Source of the DNA: JAJISK01 sp046759185
Lineage (GTDB): Archaea; Thermoplasmatota; Thermoplasmata; RBG-16-68-12; JAJISG01
NCBI GenBank assembly: GCA_046759185.1
Contig: JBHIBO010000003.1
Coordinates: forward strand, 24,319 to 88,318
Reading direction: 5' to 3'
DNA: 64,000 nt
The notes beneath the pieces were generated by a model. It saw nothing but the letters and a program-made list of their open reading frames with translations, ran no database searches and had not been told where the DNA came from. The translations under genes and the position numbers were made by a program. Shown in pieces: positions 1 through 9,493 of this stretch; positions within the stretch are counted from its first letter, which is position 1, and the number at the start of each line of letters is the position of its first letter.

Positions 1-183
1 AATCGGGTGGCCCTCTTCGGGCATGAACTAGCGACGACCTTCAACCAGTTCTACCGGGACTCCCCCGTGCTCCAGGCTGAGGAGGACCTGCGCGCCGCCC
101 GTCTCGCCCTCGTCATTTCCTTCAAGACTGTCCTGGGGAATCTCCTAACATGTCTCGGGATTCAGCCCCTGGAGGAGATGTAG
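1..183 (+). CDS. argS: Arginyl-tRNA synthetase, C-terminal fragment
   Basis: Reading frame 1 is open from the window edge to a TAG at 181-183 and gives 60 residues. The segment FNQFYRDSPVL followed by an R-A-A-R-L-A-L stretch and a final PLEEM is characteristic of the DALR anticodon-binding domain that ends class I arginyl-tRNA synthetases, where the tail helices contact tRNA-Arg. The catalytic domain lies upstream of the window. The call rests on recognising the tail motif only; other class I synthetases with DALR domains are less likely because the FNxFYRxxPVL pattern is typical of ArgS. Confidence 0.8.
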   Translation, partial: NRVALFGHELATTFNQFYRDSPVLQAEEDLRAARLALVISFKTVLGNLLTCLGIQPLEEM

Positions 184-228
184 CGCGTCGCGTGGGCGCC
201 TTGGATGCCTGCCAGCGGAGGAATACGC

Positions 229-3204
229 CTACCGGGTGATACGCTCTCGCCCCCGCCCCCGCCCCCGTAGCCTTCGCCGCAGGAAGAGGGCCACCGGGAT
301 CCCCACGATCACCGCGATGATGGAGCCGATCAGGAGAGGCTGCTTCCAAGCCGCCTCCCGAATGTCCACCTGACGCTCCACGGAGTTCCGGGGCCCAATG
401 AAGAGGTCCGGTTCCTCCGGGTCTGTCACGTTGGCCCGCAACGTGTAATTGCCTAGAGGGCCGGTGATCCAGGTGAACTCAACGACCTTCGTCTCCCCGG
501 CATTCAACGTGTTGTTCGTGGGGTCACCATTGACGTCCTTAAAGGCCGGACTGATGGAGACCGGATCGCCAGGAGACTGGCCGAACTGGAAGGCGAAGAA
601 CGTCACCTGGACGTTATTGGCGCGCGCTCGGTCAGGCTTGTTGGTCACGTTGAACGTAATGAAGAGGCTCACAGACCCGAAGAGCGTCGACTCCTCCGGG
701 CTCTCGGGATCGATCTGCATGACGTTGGGCTCAATCTCGAGGTCCGGTCGGGTCTCCGGGTCGACGCCAACTACGATACTCCGGGTAGCATTACCCTCGT
801 TCCCCGCCTGGTCTGTCACGGTTAACACAACATCGAAGTTGCCGTTCTCGGTGTACGCATGGGTGACGTTCACCCCGGTCTCTGTGGTATCGTCTCCGAA
901 GTCCCATTCGAAGGTCATGTTCTGGACGCTGTCCAAGTTGTCCGTCGTGTCCGACCCGTCGAAGAAGTAGGTGACCTTCTCCACGAGACTCGCGACCTCT
1001 CGGAAGTCCTCGTCCAGGATGCGGAAGGCCACCTCGGGGGGTGATGTGTCCTCCACGACCGCCGTCAGGGTGGCGTTGAGGCTCTCCTGGCCCGCCTGGT
1101 CCACGGCCGTCAGGTTGACGGTGAAGGTTCCCGGCGCATCGAAGGTCCAGTCCACGCTCTGACCGGCGGCATCCACCACGCCGTCTCCGTCGAAGTCCCA
1201 TCGGTACGCGCTGACGACGCCCTCCATCTGATCGTGGATGCGATCGGTGGAGTTGCCCGCGAAGAACTCGACGACTTGACCTTCCTTGACACTGATGGTC
1301 GTGTTGTTGGCATCGAGTCCGAACCCGGTGACGTTGTTTTCGAGGAACGCGATGGGGAGGATGCCGTCGACGTGCAAGGTGAAGTCCCGGAAGGTCACAT
1401 TCTTGCCCACTTCGACAATCGTGAGATTCCCACTGTAGTTGCCCATGACCGCGAAGGTCACGTTGGGTCGGATGCCGAAGGCGGTCTTGAGCTGAGGTGT
1501 CGAGATATTCTCGAAGGTCCACGTGAAGTTTGAGTCGAGGTTGACGCGGCCGTTAGGACTGTTTGGGTCGGTGGACTCCTCCGCGCTGAAGGTCATGTTC
1601 TCGTCCGTCGGGATGATGGCGGTGTAGTTGTCGACGCTGGCATTCGTCTCCGTGAAGCGGTCGGGAGGCGCGACGACGAGGACACGAGCCGTCCCTGCGA
1701 TGGACTTGGCCACGTCCATATCCACCCGGAAGGTCCCTGGGGCGACGAGGGGGTCGATGACGATGAGGACGTAGCTCTGGATGTCGACGGACCCTGTGAT
1801 GGTTTCGGTTTCTCGCTCGTAACTTGGAACGACCTGGATGGCGTAGGTCGTGTTGACCCGCACCACGCCCTCCGTGTCGTGGGGGGCCGTGATGTTGACG
1901 AAGTACATCTGCTCGTCCGCAGGGATCGACGGGTCGATGGCTGTGTAGTTGGCGAGGCTCGCGATGAGGACGGGGCCGGCCGTCAGGTTGAAGCTGGCGA
2001 AGGTGACGTTGTAGTCCGTCACCGACGCGTTGAGGTCGGAACGGTAGGACTCGCCGTTCGTTGAAAAGAAGCCGACTGTGTCCACCTGTTTCGGGCCCGC
2101 TTCGACCAGGAAGGAGCGGAAGGCCTCCCGCTCGGTTGCGTCCAGGATTCCGTTCCCATCCCCGAGGGTCATGTCAATCTGCAGGCGGAGGTTCCGGACC
2201 GACGCGAAGGGAAGGCCCGGGAAGGTGCTGTCGTCATTGAAGGAGAGGTTTCGCCACAGGTTGAGCCGATTCCAGTCCCCTTCGGCATAGCGGATCTGCG
2301 TGTCGACGCGCTCATCGGGCGACACCTCGAGGACCCGATCGATCCGGTCGTCCACGCTGACGGTGATCGTGGTGATGTTGGCCGCCTTGCCGTCCGCATC
2401 CACGATCAGGATGAACGTCCCCGCGTAGGCGAAGAAGGTGTAGGAGGTGCCCGTGACGTTGGCCACGAGGAGCCGCCTCGCCGGTGGCGTGCCCCCATCG
2501 GTGTTGTAGAGGAAGGCCACGAGCCCGGCTGAGACGAAGGTGCCATCGGGCTCTTGGGCGATGCCCACGAGCTTGACCCCGGCGGCCAAGTCCACGGTGC
2601 GGGTGGAGTTCATCGTCACGGTCACGTTCTCCACCGCCTTGGCGAAGGTGTCCGCCTCCACGCGGACCTCGAAGTCTCCGGCCCACACGGTGAAATTCGC
2701 ATCGCCGGCGGCATCCGTGATGTTCGTTCCCAGGACCTGTCCGGGCGTCACGTTGAAGAGTTCCACCTGCGCGCCCTGGACGGGGTCGGTGGCGGGATCC
2801 CGAACGTGGACCGTCAGGGTCAACGTTGCGGGGGGCATGGCCGCCATCTCGATGTTCTTGACGAGGTTCTGTGTGTTGTCGAAACGGAAGACCTCCGTCT
2901 CGTTGTCGAAGAAGCCTCCGGCCGTCTTCACGACGATCTTATAGAACCCTGGGGTTGGCGTGAACGAAAAGAACCCATCCGGGCCCGTCACAACGCCCAC
3001 GCTGCCCTTCTGGCCGTGGGCATCGAACAGGGTGACCGCGACAGACTCGAGGAGTTCGGTGGGATTACCCGCTTCGGTAACTACACCCTGGACCTGTCGC
3101 TGTTGGCCCGCGGACAGGTCCGCTGTGAGGAGTCCAAGCCCCCCGAGGAGCAGGACGAAGAGAAGAAGAATCGTCGCTGCCCTGTGTCTCCGGTTTGTGT
3201 CCAT
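229..3204 (-). CDS. Membrane-anchored surface protein with carboxypeptidase-regulatory-like, PKD and CARDB domains
   Basis: Predicted extracellular protein of 991 residues. The N-terminus has a positively charged start followed by a hydrophobic signal segment (ILLLFVLLLGGLGLL). Next come two or three carboxypeptidase-regulatory-like beta domains (about residues 40-300), a long Asn/Thr-rich middle with many N-x-S/T sequons, two PKD domains (about 660-830, with WDFDGDG and WDFGDD cores), a CARDB-like domain (about 835-960), and a C-terminal membrane helix followed by an Arg-rich tail. I chose the ATG at 3204 over the one at 3222 because GGAGG lies about 7 bases upstream of it. Its role could be adhesion, S-layer association or polymer binding; nothing fixes the ligand. 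Long frames on the opposite strand here are shadows of the GC-rich code. Confidence 0.85.
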   Translation of the reverse strand: MDTNRRHRAATILLLFVLLLGGLGLLTADLSAGQQRQVQGVVTEAGNPTELLESVAVTLFDAHGQKGSVGVVTGPDGFFSFTPTPGFYKIVVKTAGGFFDNETEVFRFDNTQNLVKNIEMAAMPPATLTLTVHVRDPATDPVQGAQVELFNVTPGQVLGTNITDAAGDANFTVWAGDFEVRVEADTFAKAVENVTVTMNSTRTVDLAAGVKLVGIAQEPDGTFVSAGLVAFLYNTDGGTPPARRLLVANVTGTSYTFFAYAGTFILIVDADGKAANITTITVSVDDRIDRVLEVSPDERVDTQIRYAEGDWNRLNLWRNLSFNDDSTFPGLPFASVRNLRLQIDMTLGDGNGILDATEREAFRSFLVEAGPKQVDTVGFFSTNGESYRSDLNASVTDYNVTFASFNLTAGPVLIASLANYTAIDPSIPADEQMYFVNITAPHDTEGVVRVNTTYAIQVVPSYERETETITGSVDIQSYVLIVIDPLVAPGTFRVDMDVAKSIAGTARVLVVAPPDRFTETNASVDNYTAIIPTDENMTFSAEESTDPNSPNGRVNLDSNFTWTFENISTPQLKTAFGIRPNVTFAVMGNYSGNLTIVEVGKNVTFRDFTLHVDGILPIAFLENNVTGFGLDANNTTISVKEGQVVEFFAGNSTDRIHDQMEGVVSAYRWDFDGDGVVDAAGQSVDWTFDAPGTFTVNLTAVDQAGQESLNATLTAVVEDTSPPEVAFRILDEDFREVASLVEKVTYFFDGSDTTDNLDSVQNMTFEWDFGDDTTETGVNVTHAYTENGNFDVVLTVTDQAGNEGNATRSIVVGVDPETRPDLEIEPNVMQIDPESPEESTLFGSVSLFITFNVTNKPDRARANNVQVTFFAFQFGQSPGDPVSISPAFKDVNGDPTNNTLNAGETKVVEFTWITGPLGNYTLRANVTDPEEPDLFIGPRNSVERQVDIREAAWKQPLLIGSIIAVIVGIPVALFLRRRLRGRGRGRERITR

Positions 3205-3239
3205 CCGTTTGCCTCCGTGCACCCTGCATAGTGCCCACT

Positions 3240-3264
3240 TTGTTTAGATAGCCCAGCCTGGGCT
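3240..3264 (-). promoter_or_regulatory. Promoter of the PKD surface protein with a perfect inverted repeat
   Basis: On the minus strand a TATA-like CTATCTAAAC lies at about 3241-3250, around 40 bases before the chosen ATG at 3204. Immediately upstream, 3250-3264 is a perfect inverted repeat (AGCCCAG, one central C, CTGGGCT). That position covers the expected TFB recognition element, where a regulator could block or assist TFB binding. A second TATA-like CTATATAAT sits at about 3287-3295. The promoter call is a pattern match without experimental support. Confidence 0.45.
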
Positions 3265-3390
3265 GGCATCCGCCTAGCCACCGCGTCTATATAATGCTGG
3301 CGGGTGACGCATCCGAGGCCGCGACGTCTGGACGACGACGCAAGGAAGACGTTCCCGCTGAGAACAAAAACGTAGAGCCGTGTCCGATCA

Positions 3391-3747
3391 CTAAGGCGCG
3401 ACGCGGGCCCAGATCTCCTCCGGAAGCGTCTCGTAGACCTTCTCCTCCGGCCGCTCCTCCCGCCGTCGGCGGGCGCGGTCGATGGCGAGATCGTCCAGCT
3501 CCCAGTAGAAGGTGCGCCAGGACCGCCCCGTGGGGAGAATCACGGTCTCCCAGTATGTGTTGAGGAGGCCGGCGTCATGGAGGTCGTAGAAGACCTTGCG
3601 ATCTTCCTGCTGAAGGGCGTTGTCGATGATGACGGAGTTGAAGCCGAAGTAGTTCAGGACCCGGAGGGCGGTGTCGCTCGCCTCTTCCGGTGAGATGTCG
3701 AGCGTTTTCTCCAGGGCTTCCTGGAGCTCTTCAGGTCGGACAACCAT
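3391..3747 (-). CDS. Small conserved archaeal protein, DUF6015-like
   Basis: An intact frame of 118 residues starts at ATG 3747. A TATA-like CTTATAG near 3790-3796 on the minus strand fits a start about 20 bases further down. The protein is mostly helical and charged, with no membrane segment or signal peptide. The N-terminal half (residues 1-45) resembles a short helical domain. The middle (LLNTYWETVILPTGRSWRT) looks like a winged-helix wing that ends in a basic-acidic helix. I associate it with the uncharacterised DUF6015-type proteins of Thermoplasmata, which is recall and not a search. Function unknown; DNA binding is possible but not shown. Confidence 0.6.
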   Translation of the reverse strand: MVVRPEELQEALEKTLDISPEEASDTALRVLNYFGFNSVIIDNALQQEDRKVFYDLHDAGLLNTYWETVILPTGRSWRTFYWELDDLAIDRARRRREERPEEKVYETLPEEIWARVAP

Positions 3748-3902
3748 CCTTACCCACGTGCCCCCCGCTAGTGGTTAATCTGTGTTCGCTACTATAAGTA
3801 TGTTTCCCCGAACCGTTACCAGCCTCCATCTGGTCGTGCGAAGGGCTTAACCGGGGAGCCACATGGGAACGTGGACGAGGTCTCCGGCGAGGTGAGGCGA
3901 GG

Positions 3903-6227
3903 GTGGCGGAACGGGACACAACGGCCAAGCGATATGTCGGATCCCGGATCCCTCGCCTGGAAGACCGTCGTTTCGTGACGGGTCGGGGCGAGTTCGTCAC
4001 GGACCTCTCTCTGCCTGAGATGGTCCACGCAGCCTTCGTTCGAAGCCCGTACGCCCATGCCAAGATTCTCGGGATCGACCTGGAAGCCGCGAGGACCGCC
4101 CAGGGGGTCTTAGGAGCCTGGAGTGGAAGGGACCTCGAGGGCGCGCTGGGCCCCCTGCCCACGGAGGTCGGTATGGAGGAGGCAGGCCTCAAGAAACCAC
4201 CCTACCCCGCCGTGGCCGTGGACCGTGTCCGATATGGGGGGGAGGCCGTGGCGGTCGTCGTCGCCTCCGATCCGTACGTCCTGCAGGACGTCCTGGAACT
4301 CGTGGACGTCCGCTACGAGGCCTTGCCGGTTGTCGTGAACCAGGAGGAGGCGTTGGGGGAGGGCGCCCCACAACTCCACGAAGAGGCTCCCCGTAACCTG
4401 GCCTTCCGTTGGCATCTCGAGGGAGGAGACGTGGAAGGTGCCTTTCAGGAAGCCGACGTCGTAGTCGAACGGCGGATCGTGAACCAGCGTCTCCAGCCGG
4501 CCGCCATCGAGCCGCGTGCAGCGGTGGCCCGCTGGGATTCCCAGACGGACCGCCTCACGCTGTGGGTAACCTCTCAGAACCCGAAGACCCACCGCGAGAT
4601 CCTGGCTCGCGTCTTGGGGATGCCGGAGGCGGATCTTCGGGTCATCGCCCCGGACGTTGGTGGTGGCTTCGGAAGCAAGATCGCTGTCTACCCGGGGGAA
4701 GCCGTGGTGTGCCACCTCGCGCGTCACCTTGGACGACCCGTGAAGTGGGTCGAGAACCGCGGCGAGAACTTCCAGGTGACGTCTCACGGCCGCGATCACA
4801 TTCAGGACGTCCGACTCGCTGCCAAGGGCGACGGGACCATCCTCGGTATCGATGTGACGTCCCTGGCCAACCTGGGAGCCTATCCCTCCACTGCAGGGCC
4901 GGGCGTTCCGGCCAGTCCCTTCGGGAAGATGCTCAGCGGGGCCTACCTCATGCGGGGGGTCCGCGTGGAGGTCCACGGCGTTTTCACGAACACGACCCCC
5001 ACGGACGCCTACCGGGGGGCAGGGCGACCCGAAGCGGCCTACGCCGTGGAACGCATGGTGGACATCCTCGCCCGGCGGTTGGAGATGGATCCGGCAGAGA
5101 TCCGGAGGAGGAACTTCATTCCGCCCGACGCCTTCCCCTACCAGGTCCCCACGGGACTCAAATACGATAGCGGGAACTACGAAAGGGCGCTGCAGAAGGC
5201 CCTGGAGGTCGCGGACTATCTCGGTCTCCGGGAAGAACAGGCGCGCGCTCGGAAGGAAGGGCGGCTCCTCGGCATCGGCATCTCCACCTACGTGGAGGTT
5301 TGCGGATTCGGTTCACCGGGGGGGTGTCGCCTGCAGGTCGATCCAGCCGGGAAGGTGGTCGTGTACACGGGGGCGCATCCCCAGGGCCAGGGGCAGGAGA
5401 CGAGCCTCGCCCAGATCGTGGCCGACGCCCTGACGATTCCCGTGGAGGCCGTCGAGGTGCGCCACGGGGATACGGCCACGACCCCGTGGGGCATTGGTAC
5501 CTTCGGGAGTCGCGGACTGGCCGTGGAGGGGGGCGCCTCCCTCCTGGCGGGTCGCGAGATGGCGGATGCCGCCCGGAGGCGGGCTGCGGGGTTGTTGGAG
5601 GCTCGGCCCGAGGACGTCGTTCTTGCGGAAGGAAAGGCCTTCGTCCCCGATGCTCCGGAGCGGGCGTTCAGCCTCTGGGACCTCGCCCAGTCACCTCAAG
5701 AGACCCAACCGGACGAGGAAGCGCCGTCCTGGGAGGTCACCGCCTTCTACGAGACCGAGGACTACGTGTTCCCCTTCGGGGCTCACGTGTGTGTGGTCGA
5801 GGTCGAGCCGGCCACCGGCGAGGTTCAGGTCCTGCGCTACGTCGCCGTGGACGATTGTGGGACGGTGATCAGCCCCCAGCTCGTGGAGGGTCAGGTGCAC
5901 GGTGGGGCGCTCCAAGGCATCGCACAGGCCCTCTGGGAGGAGGCCCGCTACGACGAGACCGGGAACCTGCTCACACTGGGGCTATCCGAGTACGGGGTCC
6001 CCACGGCCCTGGAGAGTCCCCGCATCGAAAGCGTCCGCCATGTGACGCCCTCGCCGCACAACCTATTGGGGGCCAAGGGGGTGGGTGAGGCCGGGACCAT
6101 CGGGGCGACGCCGGCCGTGGTGAACGCGGTCGTGGACGCCCTTGCCCCGTACGGCATCGTGCACTTGGACATGCCCTTGACGCCCGATCGCGTCTGGGCG
6201 GCCCTCCGGACGGGAGAGCGAGGCTAG
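3903..6227 (+). CDS. Molybdenum hydroxylase large subunit, form II CoxL-like (orphan)
   Basis: A 774-residue xanthine-oxidase-family large subunit that would bind molybdopterin and catalyse a hydroxylation or dehydrogenation. The active-site loop at residues 369-375 reads AYRGAGR, the form II signature; form I CO dehydrogenases carry AYxCSFR instead. Cofactor-binding glycine/glutamine motifs are visible (GGGFGSK, QGQGQET), as is the catalytic Glu in GVGEAGT at about residue 729. It starts at GTG 3903 with GAGGTGAGG upstream. No medium (FAD) or small (2Fe-2S) subunit is adjacent, so it may share those of the set at 15.6-17.0 kb, whose large subunit is closely similar. The substrate cannot be assigned: members act on aldehydes, purines, aromatics or unknown compounds. 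Confidence 0.85.
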   Translation: MAERDTTAKRYVGSRIPRLEDRRFVTGRGEFVTDLSLPEMVHAAFVRSPYAHAKILGIDLEAARTAQGVLGAWSGRDLEGALGPLPTEVGMEEAGLKKPPYPAVAVDRVRYGGEAVAVVVASDPYVLQDVLELVDVRYEALPVVVNQEEALGEGAPQLHEEAPRNLAFRWHLEGGDVEGAFQEADVVVERRIVNQRLQPAAIEPRAAVARWDSQTDRLTLWVTSQNPKTHREILARVLGMPEADLRVIAPDVGGGFGSKIAVYPGEAVVCHLARHLGRPVKWVENRGENFQVTSHGRDHIQDVRLAAKGDGTILGIDVTSLANLGAYPSTAGPGVPASPFGKMLSGAYLMRGVRVEVHGVFTNTTPTDAYRGAGRPEAAYAVERMVDILARRLEMDPAEIRRRNFIPPDAFPYQVPTGLKYDSGNYERALQKALEVADYLGLREEQARARKEGRLLGIGISTYVEVCGFGSPGGCRLQVDPAGKVVVYTGAHPQGQGQETSLAQIVADALTIPVEAVEVRHGDTATTPWGIGTFGSRGLAVEGGASLLAGREMADAARRRAAGLLEARPEDVVLAEGKAFVPDAPERAFSLWDLAQSPQETQPDEEAPSWEVTAFYETEDYVFPFGAHVCVVEVEPATGEVQVLRYVAVDDCGTVISPQLVEGQVHGGALQGIAQALWEEARYDETGNLLTLGLSEYGVPTALESPRIESVRHVTPSPHNLLGAKGVGEAGTIGATPAVVNAVVDALAPYGIVHLDMPLTPDRVWAALRTGERG

Positions 6228-6233
6228 GCGCAC

Positions 6234-6929
6234 TCACTTAGGTGATGTCCGTCCCTCGGACCGCATCCCAGACGCTCCCAAGAGGTCCACGAACTCCGTG
6301 AAGTCTCGAGCCTCGAGGTCCGGCTCCAAGTCTAGCGGTTCCATCTCTCCACCCGCGCGGTTAATCCAGAGGCCCTTGAGGCCGGCAGCCTTGGCGCCCA
6401 TGATGTCAAAGGCGTTCGAAGAGACCATTCCAATCTCCCCGGGTGGGAGATTGAGCTGAGACACCGCGAGTTCGTAGACCCTGGGGGAGGGCTTGTACGT
6501 CTCCACCTGCTCTGCGCTCAAGACGAGGGAGAATAGACGGGAGATGCCGCTCCCCTCCAGGAGGGCATGGAGGAGGGCCGTTTCGCCGTTGCTCAGGACG
6601 ACCAGAGTATAGCTCTCCTTTAGGTTCTCCAGGGCGCCCGCAACGTCCGGATAAAGGGGGAGCCGGCTCCAGGCCCCGGTCAGGTCTTCCACCTCTTCTG
6701 GGCTCAGCCCGACCTCAAGCCAGCTGCTCGCCGTGGAAAGGGCCCGCTTGGTTACCTCCGAGAAAGGCAGGAACCGGCGCATTAGGGCCACGAGAAACGT
6801 GTACTCCAGCTGCTTTCTTCTCCAAAGAGCAAGCAGCTCTTCCCCGCCCTTGCTTCGTTCTCCCAGCCTCACACGCAAGGCCTCTACGTCGAACAGCGTT
6901 CCGAACACGTCGAACGCCAAAGCGCGCAT
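6234..6929 (-). CDS. Haloacid dehalogenase-like hydrolase, type II
   Basis: 231 residues, the usual length for L-2-haloacid dehalogenases. Motif I (DVFGTLFD, nucleophile Asp 7) is at the N-terminus and is followed by WRRKQLEYT, a feature of the dehalogenase subgroup. Motif II is LSNG, the Lys is in YKPSPRVYELA, and the distal motif is SSNAFDIMGAKAAG. Together these fit (S)-2-haloacid dehalogenation, although HAD proteins often act on phosphorylated metabolites. A TATA-like GCTTTTAG near 6958-6966 on the minus strand leaves almost no leader. It converges with the orphan CoxL gene, whose stop is a few bases away. Confidence 0.8.
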   Translation of the reverse strand: MRALAFDVFGTLFDVEALRVRLGERSKGGEELLALWRRKQLEYTFLVALMRRFLPFSEVTKRALSTASSWLEVGLSPEEVEDLTGAWSRLPLYPDVAGALENLKESYTLVVLSNGETALLHALLEGSGISRLFSLVLSAEQVETYKPSPRVYELAVSQLNLPPGEIGMVSSNAFDIMGAKAAGLKGLWINRAGGEMEPLDLEPDLEARDFTEFVDLLGASGMRSEGRTSPK

Positions 6930-7117
6930 AGAACCATCGTGCTACCCGTGCGCCCGCCTAAAAGCATTCCCTCCCCCCGGTTCTCGCCCGAGGCGTTGGA
7001 TGCGTTGGGACCATCAGGCATGAATATGGGGATTCGGGCGCTGCTCTTCGCAAAGGATGAATAGAATCGGGCCATCCTGCCTTTGAAACGGAGGAGGGAG
7101 GAACCAGAGGCGGAGCC

Positions 7118-9064
7118 GTGCCAACCAGCAAGGCGATCGATGTACTGTTGGAGGAGGGACGTCTGTTCCCTCCGTCTAAGGCGTTCGTGGAGCAGGCCAA
7201 TGTGAGCGACCCGGCCCTCTATGAGGAAGCCCGCCAGGATTTCGAGGGATTTTGGGCGCGTAGAGCGGGAGATCTCCACTGGTTTCAGAAGTGGGAGAGA
7301 GTCCTCGACGACGACAATCCACCGTTCTTCCAGTGGTTCGTCGGCGGAAAGCTAAACGCTTCCTACAACTGCCTGGACCGGCATACGGCAGGACCGCGAC
7401 GAAACAAGGCCGCCCTCATCTGGGAGGGGGAGCCCGGCGAGGTCCGAGTCTACACCTTTCAGATGCTCCAGGACGAGGTGTGCCGCGTCGCTAACGGCCT
7501 AAGGAAGCTGGGGGTACGGAGAGGGGAAGTGGTTACCGTCTACCTCCCCATGATCCCCGAGCTCCCCGTCGTCATGCTCGCCTGCGCCAGAATCGGGGCG
7601 ATTCACAGCGTCGTCTTTGCGGGCTTCTCCGCCGAGGCGCTGGCTACAAGGATGGAGGATGCCGAGAGCCGCTACCTCGTAACCTGCGACGGGTACTACC
7701 GTCGAGGCCATGTCGTCGACCAAGGAGCGAAGGCGGCGGAAGCCCTGGACGCGCTCCCCTTCGCGGCGAGGAAGGTCGTCTACGTTCGCAGGGTCGGCCG
7801 GGATGTCGCCCAGGAGGAGGGGCGAGACCTTTGGTGGGATGAGTTGTTGCAGGCCTCCTCCCACTGCGAGCCAGAGGCCATGGATGCCGAGGATGTCCTG
7901 TTCATCATGTACACCAGTGGGACCACCGGGCGGCCCAAGGGGGTCGTCCACACCACGGGCGGCTATCTGACCTACGTCGCCGCCACCCACCGCTGGATCT
8001 TCGACGTCAAAGAGACGGACCTGTACTGGTGCGCGGCCGACATCGGCTGGATCACGGGCCATAGCTACATCGTCTACGGCCCGCTGGCGAATGGGACAAC
8101 GACCTTCCTTTACGAAGGGGCTCCCGACTGGCCGAAGAAGGACCGGCTATGGCAGATCGTCGAACGGTCCGGGGTCAACATCCTCTACACGGCCCCGACG
8201 CTCATCCGGGCGGTCATGAAGTGGGGGGAGGAGTACCCCGCATCGCGCGACCTCTCTAGCCTTCGCCTCCTGGGAACCGTGGGGGAGCCCATTAATCCCG
8301 AGGCGTGGCTCTGGTACTGGAAGCACATCGGGGGGGAGAAGGCGCCTGTCGTCGACACGTGGTGGCAGACAGAGACCGGGGGCATCCTGATCACTCCCCT
8401 TCCGGGCATCACCACTCTGAAGCCAGGCGCCGCAACGTTGCCCTTCCCCGGGGTCGAGGCCGCCATCCTGGACGAGGGGGGGAACCCCGTGCCCGAGGGC
8501 CAAGGAGGTTGGCTCGTGATTACGCGCCCGTGGCCTGGTATGCTCCGCACCCTCTGGAAGGATCCTGATCGGTACATCGAGACCTACTTCGGGAAGTACG
8601 GGTCCAACACCTATGTCGCCTGGGACGCGGCGAAGCGGGATGAGAACGGCTACTACATCCTCATGGGACGCCTCGACGACGTCCTCAACGTAGCGGGCCA
8701 CCGGTTGAGCACGTGGGAGTTAGAGAGCGCCCTGGTGAGCCATCCCGCTGTGGCCGAGGCGGCCGTTGTGGGCGTCAGCCACCCCGTGAAGGGCGAGGTG
8801 CCTTTCGCGTTCGCGATCCTCCGGGCTGGCCGTCAGGCCAGCGACGAGCTGGAGAAGGAGCTTACGGCGCACGTGGCGGACGCCATCGGCCCCATTGCCA
8901 GGCCGGAGCGCATCATCCTCAGCCCCGACTTACCGAAGACACGCAGCGGCAAGATCATGCGGCGCCTGCTCAAGGACATCGCGGAGGGGAGGCCCTTGGG
9001 GGACACGACCACCCTGCGAAACCCCGAGATCTGCGAGGAGCTGAAGACCCTCGCCGCCGCCTGA
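7118..9064 (+). CDS. acs: AMP-forming acetyl-CoA synthetase-like enzyme
   Basis: 648 residues, matching full-length Acs. It carries the Acs N-terminal domain (LHWFQKWERVL, NASYNCLDRH), the P-loop motif YTSGTTGRPKG (about residues 265-275), VDTWWQTETGG, and the C-terminal catalytic Lys region PKTRSGKIMRR at about 608. It should convert acetate or another short acid plus CoA and ATP to acyl-CoA, AMP and PPi. The VVDTWWQTETG motif has the Trp typical of enzymes that prefer acetate or propionate. GTG 7118 is used because it precedes the conserved N-terminal domain. A second Acs-like enzyme at 12397 shares the architecture. Propionate or 3-hydroxypropionate as substrate cannot be excluded. Confidence 0.88.
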   Translation: MPTSKAIDVLLEEGRLFPPSKAFVEQANVSDPALYEEARQDFEGFWARRAGDLHWFQKWERVLDDDNPPFFQWFVGGKLNASYNCLDRHTAGPRRNKAALIWEGEPGEVRVYTFQMLQDEVCRVANGLRKLGVRRGEVVTVYLPMIPELPVVMLACARIGAIHSVVFAGFSAEALATRMEDAESRYLVTCDGYYRRGHVVDQGAKAAEALDALPFAARKVVYVRRVGRDVAQEEGRDLWWDELLQASSHCEPEAMDAEDVLFIMYTSGTTGRPKGVVHTTGGYLTYVAATHRWIFDVKETDLYWCAADIGWITGHSYIVYGPLANGTTTFLYEGAPDWPKKDRLWQIVERSGVNILYTAPTLIRAVMKWGEEYPASRDLSSLRLLGTVGEPINPEAWLWYWKHIGGEKAPVVDTWWQTETGGILITPLPGITTLKPGAATLPFPGVEAAILDEGGNPVPEGQGGWLVITRPWPGMLRTLWKDPDRYIETYFGKYGSNTYVAWDAAKRDENGYYILMGRLDDVLNVAGHRLSTWELESALVSHPAVAEAAVVGVSHPVKGEVPFAFAILRAGRQASDELEKELTAHVADAIGPIARPERIILSPDLPKTRSGKIMRRLLKDIAEGRPLGDTTTLRNPEICEELKTLAAA

Positions 9065-9214
9065 CGCGAGGGACGTCGAGGCGATGCGGCGCGCATGACT
9101 CCGAGCTGAGAGTGACATTTTTGATAACCGCTGCCCAACCTATTTGCTTCGCATAACGCGATCAAGGGGGGACGAAAGGGACGAAGGGATGCATCTCTTT
9201 CCATCGGGAGCAGT

Positions 9215-9493
9215 ATGCTCGATTCCCCCGTAACCTGCCTCATCGCGGACGGCTTCCGCTGCCGAGATTGCGGCCACGAGGACAACGAGAGGGACCCGCG
9301 GACGGGGAGGGTAATCGGCCCCATCCATGTGATGAAGTTGCTCACTTCCGGCTGCGGCTGTCCGGCGCACGCCGATGTCCTGCCGGTGACGGCGGACCTG
9401 GAGGTCGTCTCTCCCCGCTTGGATTTGGTCAGCTTGTGCCTGATTTGCGGCAGGGCCTGCTCCGGCGAGCCCGAATACCAGGTGACCCCATGA
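9215..9493 (+). CDS. Small cysteine-rich protein of unknown function
   Basis: 92 residues starting at ATG 9215 with GGAG four bases upstream. It has clustered cysteines: CRDCG near residue 16, GCGCPAH near 47, and CLICGRAC near 75. This suggests a zinc-ribbon or other metal site in a soluble protein. The stop overlaps the next ATG in an ATGA, so it is probably cotranslated with the membrane protein that follows. It sits directly downstream of acetyl-CoA synthetase. I do not recognise the family; a metal-binding accessory or redox role is speculative. Confidence 0.55.
   Translation: MLDSPVTCLIADGFRCRDCGHEDNERDPRTGRVIGPIHVMKLLTSGCGCPAHADVLPVTADLEVVSPRLDLVSLCLICGRACSGEPEYQVTP

Noticed and set aside
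3294..3563. Plus-strand frame just after a CTATATAAT box
   Set aside because: Arg/Pro/Ser-rich and mostly antisense to the gene at 3391-3747; the box more likely serves the minus strand.
3903..6227. Calling the orphan large subunit a CO dehydrogenase
   Set aside because: The loop is AYRGAGR, not AYxCSFR, and there are no M or S genes beside it.
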